Origin: Karstenula rhodostoma CBS 690.94
Lineage: Eukaryota; Ascomycota; Dothideomycetes; Pleosporales; Didymosphaeriaceae
Direction of reading: 5' to 3'
Assembly: GCA_010093485.1 (NCBI GenBank)
Contig: MU001492.1
Coordinates: 2,155,122-2,219,121 of the forward strand
Length of the DNA stretch: 64,000 nucleotides
Below the pieces are notes generated by a model. That model had not been told where the DNA came from. It saw only the letters and a program-made list of their open reading frames with translations, and searched no databases. Positions 31,480 through 43,347 of this stretch are shown here, piece after piece; within the stretch, counting starts at the first letter, position 1; every line of letters begins with the position of its first letter. The translations under genes were made by a program, and so were the position numbers.

Positions 31480-34060
31480 TCATTTACCGACCATCTTGAA
31501 GGTGTCGCGTGTCATTCCAAACCACTTGTTGATACGTCGGCCCATGGATTGCAACATCACCGGGTCGAGGGTGGGGTCCGGATGCGGGCGATGGAAGTTG
31601 ATTTTTCCCGTGCCGTCCACCTTCTCGAAAGAGACAATTGAACCACCACCACTTCGGCCTTTGAAGCCAGCTTCCTCCATAGAGCAGACAAATGTATCCC
31701 AATCTAGGTCCTGTTTGCGGTCCTCCGGGGCCGTGGGAAACATCAAACGAAACGCTTTCAGCGCTCGCTTGGTCAAGGCAATCTGATTCGTCACAACGTC
31801 CTTTTCGGAAGGGAGTTGTCCATTGGATGACGTAGGCGCGTCACGCTGATCTCCGCGAGTCTTCACCTTGTCCTTGAGGGTTGGAATATCCGGACGAGGC
31901 TCAACGCCCACAGCTTTGGGGAGGGGAAGCCAAACATCGTCGTTTGGAATCGAACTGGGCTTCTTATTCGCAATATCATGCAGGATATTATCGCGCTTGG
32001 CAGCAAGCAGGCGCATATAGCTTTCGCTCTTCCATATGCGGACGGGTTGCATCAAGGTCTCGATATCTTTCTCGGAGAATCCACACTTCTGGTTCTGGTT
32101 AAGATAATAATCGTGAACCGCGTGCCAGAAACCCTGAAGTGTCTCGTGCAAAGAATTGAAATTCTCGAGCCACTGCTCGCTTCGAGGGCCGCTTGGAATC
32201 GGAGTTCTGGAACTTCTTCACCGAGGAGGCAAACACATGTTCCTTGGGAGGATCTGGTTTCTTGCCCTTGAAGCGCCTCCAAGCAAACCTGTCTTCGGTT
32301 TTCATGATCTCGTGGATGTTCCGTATCGCGCACTTTGGAAAGTGCATGCGAACGGCCGCCAGCAATTCGATGATCGTCGCATAGTCGGACAGCTTATCGT
32401 AGAGGATCTCGTCCAGCCGTGAGCGCTCGGATTTCTTGGCGGAAGCCAGATGTTCGTCTAGGTACTTGAAGAGCATGGCATATGTGAACCTCGTTTGGTC
32501 TTCGGGGTCGCCTTGCAGCTGCATCACACACCACCAAAGCGGATCTTTTCGAAACGCATCTCCTGTATCTCCAGGGCCGTTCAAGACATACCCAGCTTTC
32601 TTCGTTGTCGGATCGTAGGGCACATGCTTGTACCAATGGCTAAAACCCGGTCGCTGTGAGATTAGAGCTTGCAGCTGCATCGTGCGCTCGTGCACCGCAT
32701 TCACGAGAAGTACTTCTAGTGCTCCAAGCGCATCATCAACCTCCTTTGGCAAAACCCGGCCCCGATCGATATCCTCGGTGTACCGGTGATGCACGGACTG
32801 TGCATGCTTGAACTCCTCGCACACACCCAGCCAGAACCAATGAAGTGCAAGGTCACCACAAATTTCGCTGCCGATCATCTGATAACCGAGACCGTGCTTC
32901 TGGTTCTGATCTATCAGATGCATCTGACCAACTACCTTTGCGTATCTTCGCAGATACGATGGTTCGGTTTGCAAGAGCTCGAGGTGATCCCCTGTACTAT
33001 CGAGCCGAGCCTTAGCTTGCGCATATAAGCGGTCAATGTCAAACCTCGGTGGGGCCGAGAACGGTCCAAAGGTGAAACTGGACCATTACGTGGCTCCCGT
33101 CTGCTTGAGACCGGTTTCGACATAATGATTCCAGTTTGTTGCGGCACATTCTTGTTCCAGTTCAGGGCCACGGATTTCTTCCACCACTTTGTGGAGAAAA
33201 CTCATCAGATAGGACTGAGCTTCTAAGATGAGTCGTCCCCGTGGGAACCCAATGATATCGACGCGATGCGCGGCTTCTTTCTCCCATGGTGTGAGCTTTC
33301 CATAATCTTCGCCAAACATAACGACGGATTGGCTGTTGAAGTGTACGTCGAACAATCCTGAGCCCCACGGGACAGTCAACTGTTGGTGGTCGAACGACGC
33401 CCACTCTGCTGGCGAGGATTGCGTACGGTATTGCAATAGTGCAATGAAGACAGCTGGGTCCATAGAAGGTGTTGCGGCATCCAGGTAGGGAACGAGGTTA
33501 ACATGACGAAACTCTCTCCGGTGCTGGGTTTTCGTTGTTTGCGCGTACTCCAAGCGAAACCGCGCGTAAGTCTCTTTCGGCAAAGATGTATCGATCTGGA
33601 GGAGCAGTGCTCGACGCTTCGACGGCGATCGGTTGCGCCACCGGCGAAGGATCTTATCTCCATGTAGTTCGACTGTCGCTTTGAGATATGTACAATCGTC
33701 GGTAACTTGGCGAAGATGCTCGGCGAGTATAATTCGGGCTTGATAGTCACTCACGGACCCAACATAGCAAAATGCATCGATGTTCTGCACATTTCGTGGA
33801 TAGTGCGACAGCTGGCACTCAGCACAATCGCACGGCGCATCGAATATCGGAACTGTGCGCGGTTTCGTTCCCTTGCCCCTGGCCGCCTCCAAGGCTGCGA
33901 GGTGCCGAGAATATGCCAAGTGATGTGTGGCTTCCATCGCGGGCGATGGACGTCTGGTTGCAGAGTGAGGACGCAACGAAGAAGATATGACAGGTGAGAG
34001 AGCGACGGCAAGCTCAGTAACGCGGGGTACTCTGAATAGAAACGAAGCTAAAGACGCCAA
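31480..34060 (-). pseudogene. Decayed gene of an unknown fungal family (one stop, one frameshift)
   Basis: Open from the ATG at 34060 (or 33937, MEATHH) to a TAA at 33086-33088, then in the same frame on to about 32210. The sequence after the TAA (SSFTFGPFSAPPRFDID, then DHLELLQTEPSYLRR) strongly resembles a repetitive family of large hypothetical proteins in Pezizomycotina with a PPPRFD...DHLWxLxxDPSY motif; this is from memory. Near 32209 one extra C breaks the frame: the next frame reads RTPIPSGPRSEQWLENF and then LHETLQGFWHAVHDYY to the stop at 31480. Dropping that base and reading the TAA as a Gln-like codon gives a continuous protein of about 860 residues. A 49-nt intron could also bridge the shift, but it lacks a branch point. 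Function unknown. Confidence 0.6.
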
Positions 34061-34307
34061 GAAGGTGCGTGCTCAAGTGAAGGTAAAGCGGCAAATTTTG
34101 GCAGGAGCGCAAGTCAAGGCAAACGCCAGGGTCAGGCGTCAAACAGAGACTTTCTGAAATGTAACTATGAGAACATACCTTTCTTGGGGTTCTACCTCGC
34201 AATATCACGGTGACATTTCTCAGATATCATCGGGTGTTTTCCTCAGCGCGTAGAGTCCTGAACACCACCATACCTCCACCAAATCACCTTCACTTCGCCG
34301 ATTCTGG

Positions 34308-35477
34308 TTATTTTTCAGCCACTCTCACTTCGCACTTCGACTCCCCTACATCCAAATGAAGGTTTCCTATGCCATTCTCTGGGAACGGCAACACCACCAC
34401 GAATCTCTTTTTCACCCTGATCTTCCTTACGCACTCTCCCAGTTGTGCTTCCAGAGGCTCCCAGTCCCAGCGACTTTGTTCGTCCTCTCTACTCTGGAAC
34501 CTGATCAGCAGCTCGTTCAGACCCTGCAATGTGGAGAGAAAGTGCCAGCACTCCTTCCACCAGTCTAATGTTTGGTCTGCGATGCCAATGCGCCCCACGT
34601 TCGGGGATAGGTTCCAGTGGATGTAGAGACGACGCAGTTGGTTGAGGCGCTGGGGGAGAATAAAATACGGTAAATAGAGAAGCGTCGGTTTGTCATGATG
34701 ATGAACCCTCTCCTCGTGCGGGCCAATAGCTAGCACGAAAGTCTGGGATTCGTAGATCGAGCCGATGGCTTCCAGGTACCTATCCCATGCAAGTCAGTCA
34801 TCGAAACAGCATGCGGTACAGCGATAGGCTCCTGGGGGTTGTAGCAGTTGGAGGACTTACACCTGACGACAGGTGCACAGCAGATTGATGGCAGCCTTGC
34901 GCTGTTTCCGTTTCCGCCCCTTCTTGTGCTCCTCTGGAGGATAGTTCAGAAATTTCCAACCGTAACCCTTTTGACTTTTCCACCCTCCATCATCAGCCCA
35001 GAATTTCTTCGTCCAGCCATTACAGCGCCATATATCCAATCTCGTGCCATCGACTTCGACTCTGAGCATCTCCTCGCCAAGCGCAAAATCGTAAATCTTT
35101 CTCCGTATCTCCAGTGGAAGTTTCGTGAAGAATGCACTTGTCTGCGATATAGTCTTCCAGCCTCCCTTCTCGTCGGGCTCACTTGGACCTGGGGGTGGTG
35201 TGATGGGTCTGTCCCTTTTGGGAAGCCAAGCTGGCCCGCCGTTCTGTGGCCGGGCTCCTAGTACGACGAGGTCGCTTTGAGGACCAGCCTTCCGAGCTGC
35301 ACGCTCGGCTTTCCGTCTCTTTATGTCCATCGGGTTACGACGGTGCCACGAGGCTCTGCAAAATTGCGAAAGTTGATACAGGGCCCAGGGCACAGTGCAA
35401 GGGTAGCAGGGAACGCAAATACAGCAGAAAAGTGGGCAAAGCCAGGGCGGTAGGAATTCTTGTTTTTTCTTCGTCAT
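34308..35477 (-). CDS. DUF7730 domain protein with hydrophobic Cys-rich N-terminus
   Basis: Two exons, 34861-35477 and 34308-34779, 362 aa. The ATG at 35477 was chosen because the frame upstream has no other ATG before its non-ATG start. The N-terminus is hydrophobic and Cys-rich (WLCPLFCCICVPCYPC), possibly membrane-associated or palmitoylated. The core has the DUF7730 signature: FTKLPLEIRRKIYDFALG, LLCTCRQVYLEAIGSIYESQTF across the 81-nt intron, then LRRLYIHW. These proteins are numerous in filamentous ascomycetes, resemble F-box-like receptors in the LPxEIRxxIY segment and have no defined function. Confidence 0.85.
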
Positions 35478-36461
35478 TCCGCAAGGGAAAGTCCGCGGTT
35501 GTTGAGGGATAGAGGCTGTTGATGTATCGTGGCTATTTGAGAGAACGTTCGAAGGATTGTGGCGCAGCACTGGTGCCTGTGCAACGTCCCGCCTGCTGCT
35601 GCGGTTCAAAGCAGACGTCCTGCTCGAACTACTGCATTAAAGATATGGATGATTTGCACCAGATATACGTGCACAGTATTGATGCTGTTGCAACCCGTAA
35701 GGTCGATTTTTGGCAGTTTCGCTATCTGTAGTTTCGCTATCTGTTTCAGTCAGCGATCAGAAGACAAACTGGCGGCATTTCGAATTTGAAATCAGCAAGC
35801 TAATCACTTTGTCATTCAGTTGCTGGAGATCTTGAGCATCCATTAAGCTTAGTATGGATGCAGCTTGTTGCAAAGGACACACTGCACATATTGTTTGTAG
35901 TAGACGATCACGCTATGACGTCATTACCCGCCACAGGCGGAAAGCGACCTCAGGAAGCTCTCTCCCTTTGCGTCCACACACAGCGCGCATCGTCAAACCA
36001 ACATCAATTTCTACACGGCAACTCGAATCTGAGAAATCACGATGTTCCAGCTGAAGACTTGCCAAGAGATGTATCTCCTTGTGCAAAAGCTCTAGCCAAG
36101 ACCACATCACTCCTATCTCCGCCTGCCAAGAGCTCCGCCCCAACCGGTTCCACCCTTTCCTATCCCCTTACAGTCCATACGTACGAAAGGTCAAAGGGAA
36201 TAGTTGGCGTTCTGACTAAAGCTCTGCGGAGTCGTAGTCGGGGATGTAGTAGACTTTGTAATCGACTCTCCAGTGCGACTCCGCATTTCCGTAGTCGTGC
36301 GTCTACAATGAAGCTCGTGTAACAGCGCCGAAGAACGATCGGGATGGGCTGATATAAAAGTTCTCCAAAGGACGTCTGCATATCTATCGCAAAGTCCCGT
36401 CAAACTCTCCTGAAAGCGAAAACACGACCCGACAGATCCATCCACCCTTTTCACCACCAAA
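35478..36461. other. Intergenic stretch, about 1 kb
   Basis: Divergent spacer between the DUF7730 and RidA genes. A 13-base direct repeat (GTTTCGCTATCTG) occurs twice near 35717-35743. The plus frame 35858-36322 has no family features and is not called. Confidence 0.45.
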
Positions 36462-36929
36462 ATGTCCCACCTCCAATACTTCGACTACCCCAACTTCGGC
36501 ACCCGCACAAGGAAAGAATTCGGCGCCTCCCAGGCCGTTCGTGTTGGGAACTTCATCGAGCTCTCTGGACAAGGCGGCTGGGATCCCAAAACGGAAGGGT
36601 TCCCCGTTGCTTTGTCCGAGGAGATTGAGCAAGCCTTCTCAAACGTACAGCTCGCGCTTGCAACTGCTGGGGGGAAGGGTTGGGAACGCGTCTACAAGGT
36701 TCGGGTATATGTTAACGTACGGGGAGACGATGGGTGGCCAGAGTACGGACAGCACCTGACTACGAGTTTGAAGAAATGGTGTCCGGTGAGTCTTGCAAAG
36801 TCGTTTTGATTGGGAGTATCTTTTGACGTTCTTGAATAGAACCACGGGCCGATTGTGACGGTGGTAGAGGTAAAGGGGTTGTTCAAGGATATGCGGATTG
36901 AGATCGAGGCTACGGAGCATTTGGGCTGA
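36462..36929 (+). CDS. RidA/YjgF/YER057c/UK114 family protein
   Basis: Two exons, 36462-36785 and 36840-36929, 137 aa. The sequence fits the RidA fold (AVRVGNFIELSGQGGWDP, SEEIEQAFSNVQLALATAGG, VYKVRVYVN, PIVTVVEVKGLFKDMRIEIEA). Canonical RidA hydrolyses reactive enamine/imine intermediates of amino-acid metabolism. The strand-5 Arg of the active site in true RidA appears as PIVTVVEV here, so this may be a non-RidA subgroup with unknown substrate. The intron has a GTGAGT donor and a TTGAC branch. Confidence 0.88.
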
Positions 36930-37034
36930 TGGTATAGACTGTGGTTATGTATCTCGGACTGCTGCGAATAACGGAAAGGAAAAGTGCATAGAAAGACTCG
37001 ATACAACGATCGAGCAATCGAAAGCAGCAGGTAA

Positions 37035-37258
37035 CCCTGCCCAATGGACCCCAAGCTACCCCAGGAGTCGCAAAGCCGAGAAAAAGAAACAAACACATAG
37101 CAGACCGTTGCTCATCTCTTCTTCGTCCTCATATGCCATATGCCTCCCTGCCCAAGAGACCCCAAGCTACCTCAGGAGTCGCAAAACCGGAGAGAGAAAA
37201 GAAAAGAAAACATAGCAGTCCGTTGATCGTGTCCTCTTCATCCTCATGTGCCCTAAGC
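37035..37258. repeat. Tandem duplication of about 112 bp
   Basis: Two adjacent diverged copies, 37035-37145 and 37146-37258. Each starts CCCTGCCCAA and contains GACCCCAAGCTACC and AGGAGTCGCAAA. The second copy ends inside the last codons of the minus-strand zinc-finger gene at 37253, so the duplication sits in that gene's 3' region. Confidence 0.85.
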
Positions 37259-40010
37259 ATCCCATCCCGAATCACCACCCTGCTCCTTCATCCTCTTCCT
37301 CGGCGGCTCCTCATGATCTTCGGTCATCCTATTCTTCCGCTTCATTGACCTCTTGTTCTCCATCTCGACGGTGTTCAAGAAGCCATTCTGTTCATGAGCA
37401 CCCTTGCACCTCGGGTTCGTGCAATTTTGGAAATCCGGGCACTGGGGACGCACGCATTCGACTCCGCTCTTCCAGCAGTTGTAGCACGTATCCTGCTTCT
37501 CGTCATCGCACCATGTGTTCCACCACTCATGGTGGCAGTTCTTGCAGACGACGTTACGGTAACCGCCATCGGGGACGTCTTTTGGTTGGTTGGGCCGCAT
37601 TGGGCCTCGTACGCCAGCTCGAGATGGAGACCGTGAAGGAGATCGGGATGCGGCGCGGGGAGGAGGCCGAGGAATAGCCGTTTGCTGAGACGAGGTATAC
37701 ATTTGGGTGCCTGGTCATGTTAGCTTATGTTTGCATGCTCGCGGGAAAATTACATACCGTGCTGTTGTAGGTTGTGAAGATAGGCCCCACCAGCAATTCC
37801 TGTCTGCGGGTGGCTGTTCTGTTGAAATCCCGCGTTGTTGTTCATATGAAACTGGCCATTGGGCTGAAATAGGCCGCTGCCGTTGTTCATGAAGCTGCCC
37901 GAGTCTTGTGAATTGGTATTGGATGTCGCGCCCAAGATCTGGAGATCGTCATCGATGAACGTATAGCCTTGATTGGTAGGCTGTTGGAACATCGTATTTT
38001 GGTTCGGCTGCGGGAACATAGGCATGTTTCCTTGGAAAAGATTCGTAGGGTTCGCAGGTGAACTCCACTCATTGCCAGGAGCTGGCTTCTGCGGCAGACG
38101 TGGTGTGGACACGTTTGTATTCGTGGTATGCCGCATTGCGTTAATCCCGTAGAGAGTGCCCATCGGGTCTTGCGAGAAGAGCGCTGGTGTTTGCTGCATC
38201 GGGTTGGGCATGCGACCCGCATTCTGTCCGTTGAATGATGTGTTTGTGAGCTGAGACTTCTGAAGTTGTGGCGAGCGTCGGGAAGCAGGCGCCTCCGGTT
38301 GTGTGTTGTGACGCATGGCTGAAGTGGCGCCATTTTTAGGGTTGCCGTTCTGTAAGCTTCCCGATGGGAAGACACCATGATGACTAGAAGTGGGAGGAAG
38401 TCCACCATTGTAAAAAGGGCTTTGAATCATGGGTGGAGGTTGGGCCTCCATCATCAAGTCCAATTGTGCTGCGTTTTCCTGCTGTTGAGCCCGGGAACGT
38501 TGCAGGTCTTCGAAAAACTCATTCTGAAGAGCAAGCCCTTCGCTGCTATTCATAGCCCAGTTGAAGTGCTTCTGTACCGCCGATGATTTTACCCTTTGGT
38601 CACTGCTAAGTAGTGCAAAATCCAGGTCAGTCGCCTGGCCAGATGCGCGATGGGCATGAGCCTGCTTAAGGTATTTGTTCCCGAACCATTGGTAAAACAT
38701 TTGCTCGGTCGAGATGGTATTATGCTGTGGAGCCCTGAGCTCGGATTCCAATTGTCGGTTGACGGGTTGCGAAGTACTAGGAGCAGGTACTGGCGTGGAA
38801 GCATTGTGTTGGCGCCCAGTGAGTCTCGAACCTGGGGTTGTAAGCTGTTCAGATACGTTCTTATGATTCTTGGATGGCGTGGTGAGAATGTTCTTGTGCC
38901 TTCGACCAGTCTGGAGCGGTGTTGCGGTAGTGGGAGGCACTTGGGGCATGTTGGTCGCGATGCTGCTGCGACGGGAGACAGGCATAACATTCTGCGGGAC
39001 GGCGGTCGAGTTCTCCATATTTCTATTCGCGTTGCTTTGAGCGATTTGACGTTGGTGGTGCGGAGTGTGTGCTGAGGGAGTCCACGACGCTACGGCATCA
39101 TTGCCTCTGTTCGGCGTCTGGAGAGGCGCCGCCGCCGCTGGAGAGGCCTGATCCGTCTGGGTATTTCTAGAAGAATGGTCAGAAATCCATCGCATCTTTG
39201 GCAAAAATTATAGCTGGACCTCCACTGACCTGTGTAAGATGTTGTTCGATGCAGCTCTATGCTGAGACGACGGTGTAGTGGCCTGAATCCTGTTGATGAG
39301 GTCGCTTCTGGCCTTCATGGCCTGCTTGTGCCCTTCTTCGCGTTCTTTCAATGTTCGCTTTAGCCACTCAATCTCCTGGTCCTTCTTCTTGACCTCGGCA
39401 CCAAGGTTGTTCTCGGCTTCCCCGTGAAGTTGGGACTTTGATTGTTCGTCTCTAGCCTTCTCTTTGCGAACCTTGTCCAGATCTGTCTGCTGTTCCGTGG
39501 CCTTCTTCAAGAGAAGCTCCTTGTGTTTTTTCTCGGCTTTTAGCTCGTTGCTTTGGTTGGCGAGCTGCGCAAGCAAACTCTCCTTCTTTTTAGTAAATAC
39601 TTCCTGACTTTTTGCGACCGTTTCATGCGCCAAGGCCCGAACCTCTTCGACTTTCTGTGTGACTGGATATTCGTAAGTATACTCATAGGGTCCTACATGC
39701 ACGTGAATAACTTACGCTTTGCATTGTGCTCCTCAAGGGTGATAGAATTCTCGAGCGTAGCTTCCTTCGCCGCCAACTTTTGCTCAAGGTTTCGGACTAT
39801 GCGTGCGGTCGCAAGCCTGAGGTTCTCGAGGTCGGCTTCCGCTCTTCCTTTCTCAATCCCGAGCTTTTCGTACTTCCTGTTGATTTCCATCTTCTCCTGC
39901 CATTGCCTGTACGCGCGAGTAAGTGCCTCGACACACGTGTCGCAATTGGGCATGGCCTGGTTCAAGACGAATGACGGGACGGTGCCTCCCGCAGGAACCT
40001 GGTCCGTCAT
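37253..40010 (-). CDS. Coiled-coil / ten-ligand zinc-finger protein (intact)
   Basis: Four exons inferred: 39716-40010, 39230-39650, 37758-39166 and 37253-37710, 860 aa. An N-terminal coiled coil (about residues 20-220, rich in Lys/Glu/Gln) is followed by a disordered Asn/Gln/Pro-rich region (about 240-710). The C-terminal Cys/His module is C-x2-C-x8-C-x7-C-x2-C-x6-C-x4-C-x5-C-x4-C-x3-H followed by EQNGF. Behind it is a basic stretch (KNRMTEDHEEPPRKRMK) like a nuclear localisation signal. The same order of parts occurs in the damaged gene at 7297-9199. The first six Cys resemble a Zn2Cys6 cluster and the last four ligands a CCCH finger. A nuclear, nucleic-acid-binding role is inferred. Confidence 0.78.
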
Positions 40011-40684
40011 GTCGATACCCGGGAAACTGAAGAGCTAATTGAGCGTTGTCAGCATGGGCTCCAATGTATGATGCGCGGCGAGCGTGGTGGTTGTGCGACG
40101 GAGAAATCGCGTTTGCGCGAGGATAAAGAGTGAGTGATTCGACGTGGAGAAACGTCGCAGGAAGGTGGCAGAGATAGCAATGGCCTTCCCTGCTGCAGCT
40201 GTGACGTCGACAGCTGATTGGGAGATTGCTGCGCCAGGTGAAAGCAACCAAAAGTGAACGACGGGTCCAGCACTAACTAGGCATTTATAAGATTTGTCGC
40301 TACCAGTTTAGATTTAAAGGTATGGTAGAGACGCATCTAATATGTATTGTTGTGGGTCTCAACCGCGGTTAAGGCTCAACCAAAGTTCCGAGCGAGGCGA
40401 CAAACCCATACATTCAGTAACTGGTAGTAGCAAGTCTGAGAGGGTACTCAATACCATTTAGGTGCCACTAGATGGGAATGAGCGACAGAAAACTGTGATG
40501 TGCGCGGGCGCATGCTTGCCGGCCACTTCGAGGACTCTTTGACAAACGCACTGCCGTTGCCCCGCCCTGGACGAGGTGATGTATCACAGAGATATGGAGA
40601 AGATAAATTCGGAGACAGTGATGCCATCGAAAGCAGTTGATAATATTATCATAAAACCTTGCGCATGGCTATTTGCGTATCCGC
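40011..40684. other. Intergenic stretch
   Basis: Holds the zinc-finger gene promoter and the GH3 3' end. Minus frames at 40011-40273 probably reflect the 5' leader. No other feature seen. Confidence 0.45.
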
Positions 40685-43347
40685 TTACACAGTAAGCTTT
40701 CCATTGAGCTTCAGGTCGCGGGAGCTGAAACCGACATCTACGCCGATGGAACTCGAAGGCAGCCGCCAATTCTGCCCGGCGACGTCCCAGTAGCTTATGT
40801 CGCGGCGCATGAGTGGAAACTCAATCGTGGCGACCTCGCCCGCTGCTAACATGATCTTGTCGAACCCGCGAAGGCTTCGCACAGTCTTGTCGCCTGCCTC
40901 GGCCGGAAACGATATATACAGCTGGGTCACAGCGGCACCGTCCACGGCACCCGTATTCTTAACAGTTGCACAGACGGTGACTAACGTCTGCCACAACTCC
41001 TCATTACCCCCGGGGATAATTTTGGCGGACGAGCTGGGAACACGCGACGGGTTGGATACCGCGGACTTGATCTGTAGGTCGGAGAGCTCAAAAGTCGTAT
41101 AACTAAGTCCGAATCCGAACTCGTACGCTACACTCTTGTTCGCAGCATCAAACTCCTTGTAGTCGATGAGATTACCCTCTTTGAAATCGTCCTGCCAAGC
41201 ATTGGGATCAGTGGACTCCAGGAGCTCAGTACTATTGACGATCCTGAGATTGTAATCTGTCTCGTTGTTTGCAATCGTGTAAGGGAGCTTGCCGGAAGGA
41301 TTGACGTCGCCCCAGAGCACGTCAACAATCGAGTTGCCCGTCTCTTGGCCGGGGAAATGGGCAGCCAGAATCGCCGTGACGTTGGCATGGTCTTTCCATG
41401 GCAGAACGTTCGGCGAAGCGCCATGCAGGACAACAATTGTGTTGGCACATGTAGATGCCACTGCTTCTACAACGACGGTAGAATTCCATTCGGCGATGAG
41501 CGTGGTGCGGTCATCGCCTTCGCTCGCCCATGACTTCAGAAAGACGATGCAGGCATCCAAAGGTGTTGGCGAAAGCGAGCTGAGGCCGCCACTTGCGATC
41601 GCGACGTTGTTCGTGATATACTGGACGAGCGCCCCGTAAGACTGGCCCCTGCAAAACAAGTCGGCGAAGGAGTTACGGTTAAACCCAAATGTGGACTACT
41701 TACCGGGTTTTGATTGCGTCCAGTGGTGGGATCACATAGGTGAAGCGTCCAGTGCCAGAGCCCCCTCCAGCCGGGAGAGTGCCAATATCGTAGTCCCCAG
41801 CCTCAAGTCCACTCGAAATCGAGATAGAATATTGGCCATTGGTCAGGTCAGCTGCATCGTTACCAAAGACGCCGATATTTTTGGGTTCCTTCAACGGCAA
41901 AGTGCCGTTCACGTTCTTCAAGAGCACTGTACCTGCTGCGCCTAGCTCACGAATTATCTTCGCATGCTCGGCACGTACATCTACCAATGGCCCTAGCGTG
42001 TAGTTGTATCTCCGGTTTGCCCTTGAGAACAAGCTAAGGGGTACGGTGGACTCGTCCACGACGGGGAAATCAACATCTTGTCCGAGGTGATAATACGGAG
42101 TCATGACGCGGAGAACCATGCCATCAACGCGATCTATAGCCAGGGATCCGTTGGTGACGGCAGTTGAGATGTTGCCACCCCAGAACGAAGATGTCGCCCC
42201 GCCGGTGAAGCTAATACCGCCAGGCATGTTCATGTCTAGCCCAGCTTCAATACTTGGAACACCTGCATGTACTCCCCCCCAATCCGACATAACATACCCC
42301 TGGAAGCCTAGCTCATCCTTGAGTAGGCCATTGAGGGTCTTGCTGTTTTGGCAACCGTACGAACCATTGATTCGATTGTAGCTGCACATGATCGATGCGG
42401 TTCCCGCCTTGACAGCGTTTGCGAAGGGCCATAGGTAAGTTTCATGTATAGTCTTGTCATCGATGTTAGATGAGATGGCATCGACCTCAGTCCCGTGAAT
42501 GGTTCTCGGGCTGCGCTGTATCTCTTGCTCGTTTCCGATGTAATGTTTCGTGCAGGATTGAACTCCAGCAGACTGAATTCCAAGTACTGTTTCTTCGACA
42601 AATACTCCAGATAGATAGGCATCGGGCGAGAAGCCTTCCCAATTGCGGCCACCGAATGGTGTTCGACCTAGAGGCCCTACAACCGGTCCCAATATAACAT
42701 GGGAGCCCTTGCCTATTCAACGGAGTCAGTGGGGTAGTTACGAGACAGAAATTTGGTGGAAAGCGCCATATGCGGCGTATTTCAAAAGAATTTGCCAAAT
42801 ATCTGGCAATGGGTGTTACTCAGTTTGGGTCATCATTACCTTTGAATTCTTCAGCCATCTGCACGCCACGCTGCTTGACTAGGTCCCGATCCCATGAGGC
42901 GGCTGCTGTGATTCCCGCGGGGAAGACGCTATTGAGCACAGCTTGTCGAATTGCGAGCGGGCCATCTTGCAGGCATAGGCCGCTGAAATTAAGCCGCGGG
43001 ATCGGCGCAATATTACCAACGCAAGGGCCGTCCGAGCCTACCAGAGTGAGAAATGCTCACACAATAGGAACTGAAGGAGTTCATCTGCACCTGTGACCAT
43101 AAAGGCTTTTTCATCAAGCGTCAACTGTGCCACGAAATCCTTCGCCTTCTCTAGCGCCGCCTCCCATCCGCCCGTGCCGGTGATGTTTGCTGTAGGTGAA
43201 CTTTAGTAAAGAAGCCGCTGATGTGGATGGAAATAACATACGGGAAGGATAGATTGGTGGACTGGTTCCATACTGAGTATGCTCAATGCCAAATTGAGCA
43301 TAATTTGTGGTGGCCAGAGCAAGACACAGTAGTGCTGAGTGCAACAT
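40685..43347 (-). CDS. Secreted GH3 beta-glucosidase
   Basis: Five exons inferred: 43242-43347, 43091-43189, 42840-43037, 41704-42712 and 40685-41648, 791 aa. A signal peptide (MLHSALLCLALATTNYA) is followed by the GH3 N-terminal barrel (GSDGPCVGNIAPIPR, LCLQDGPLAIR, KHYIGNEQE). The catalytic nucleophile Asp is in GYVMSDWGG. The C-terminal sandwich domain (VLHGASPNVLPW, DVLWGDVNPSGKLPYTI) and a fibronectin-III-like domain (VKNTGAVDGAAVTQLYISFP, LRGFDKIMLAAGE) complete the enzyme. Such enzymes release glucose from cellobiose, other beta-glucosides or plant defence glucosides outside the cell. All splice phases agree. Several N-glycosylation sites are present. Confidence 0.94.
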
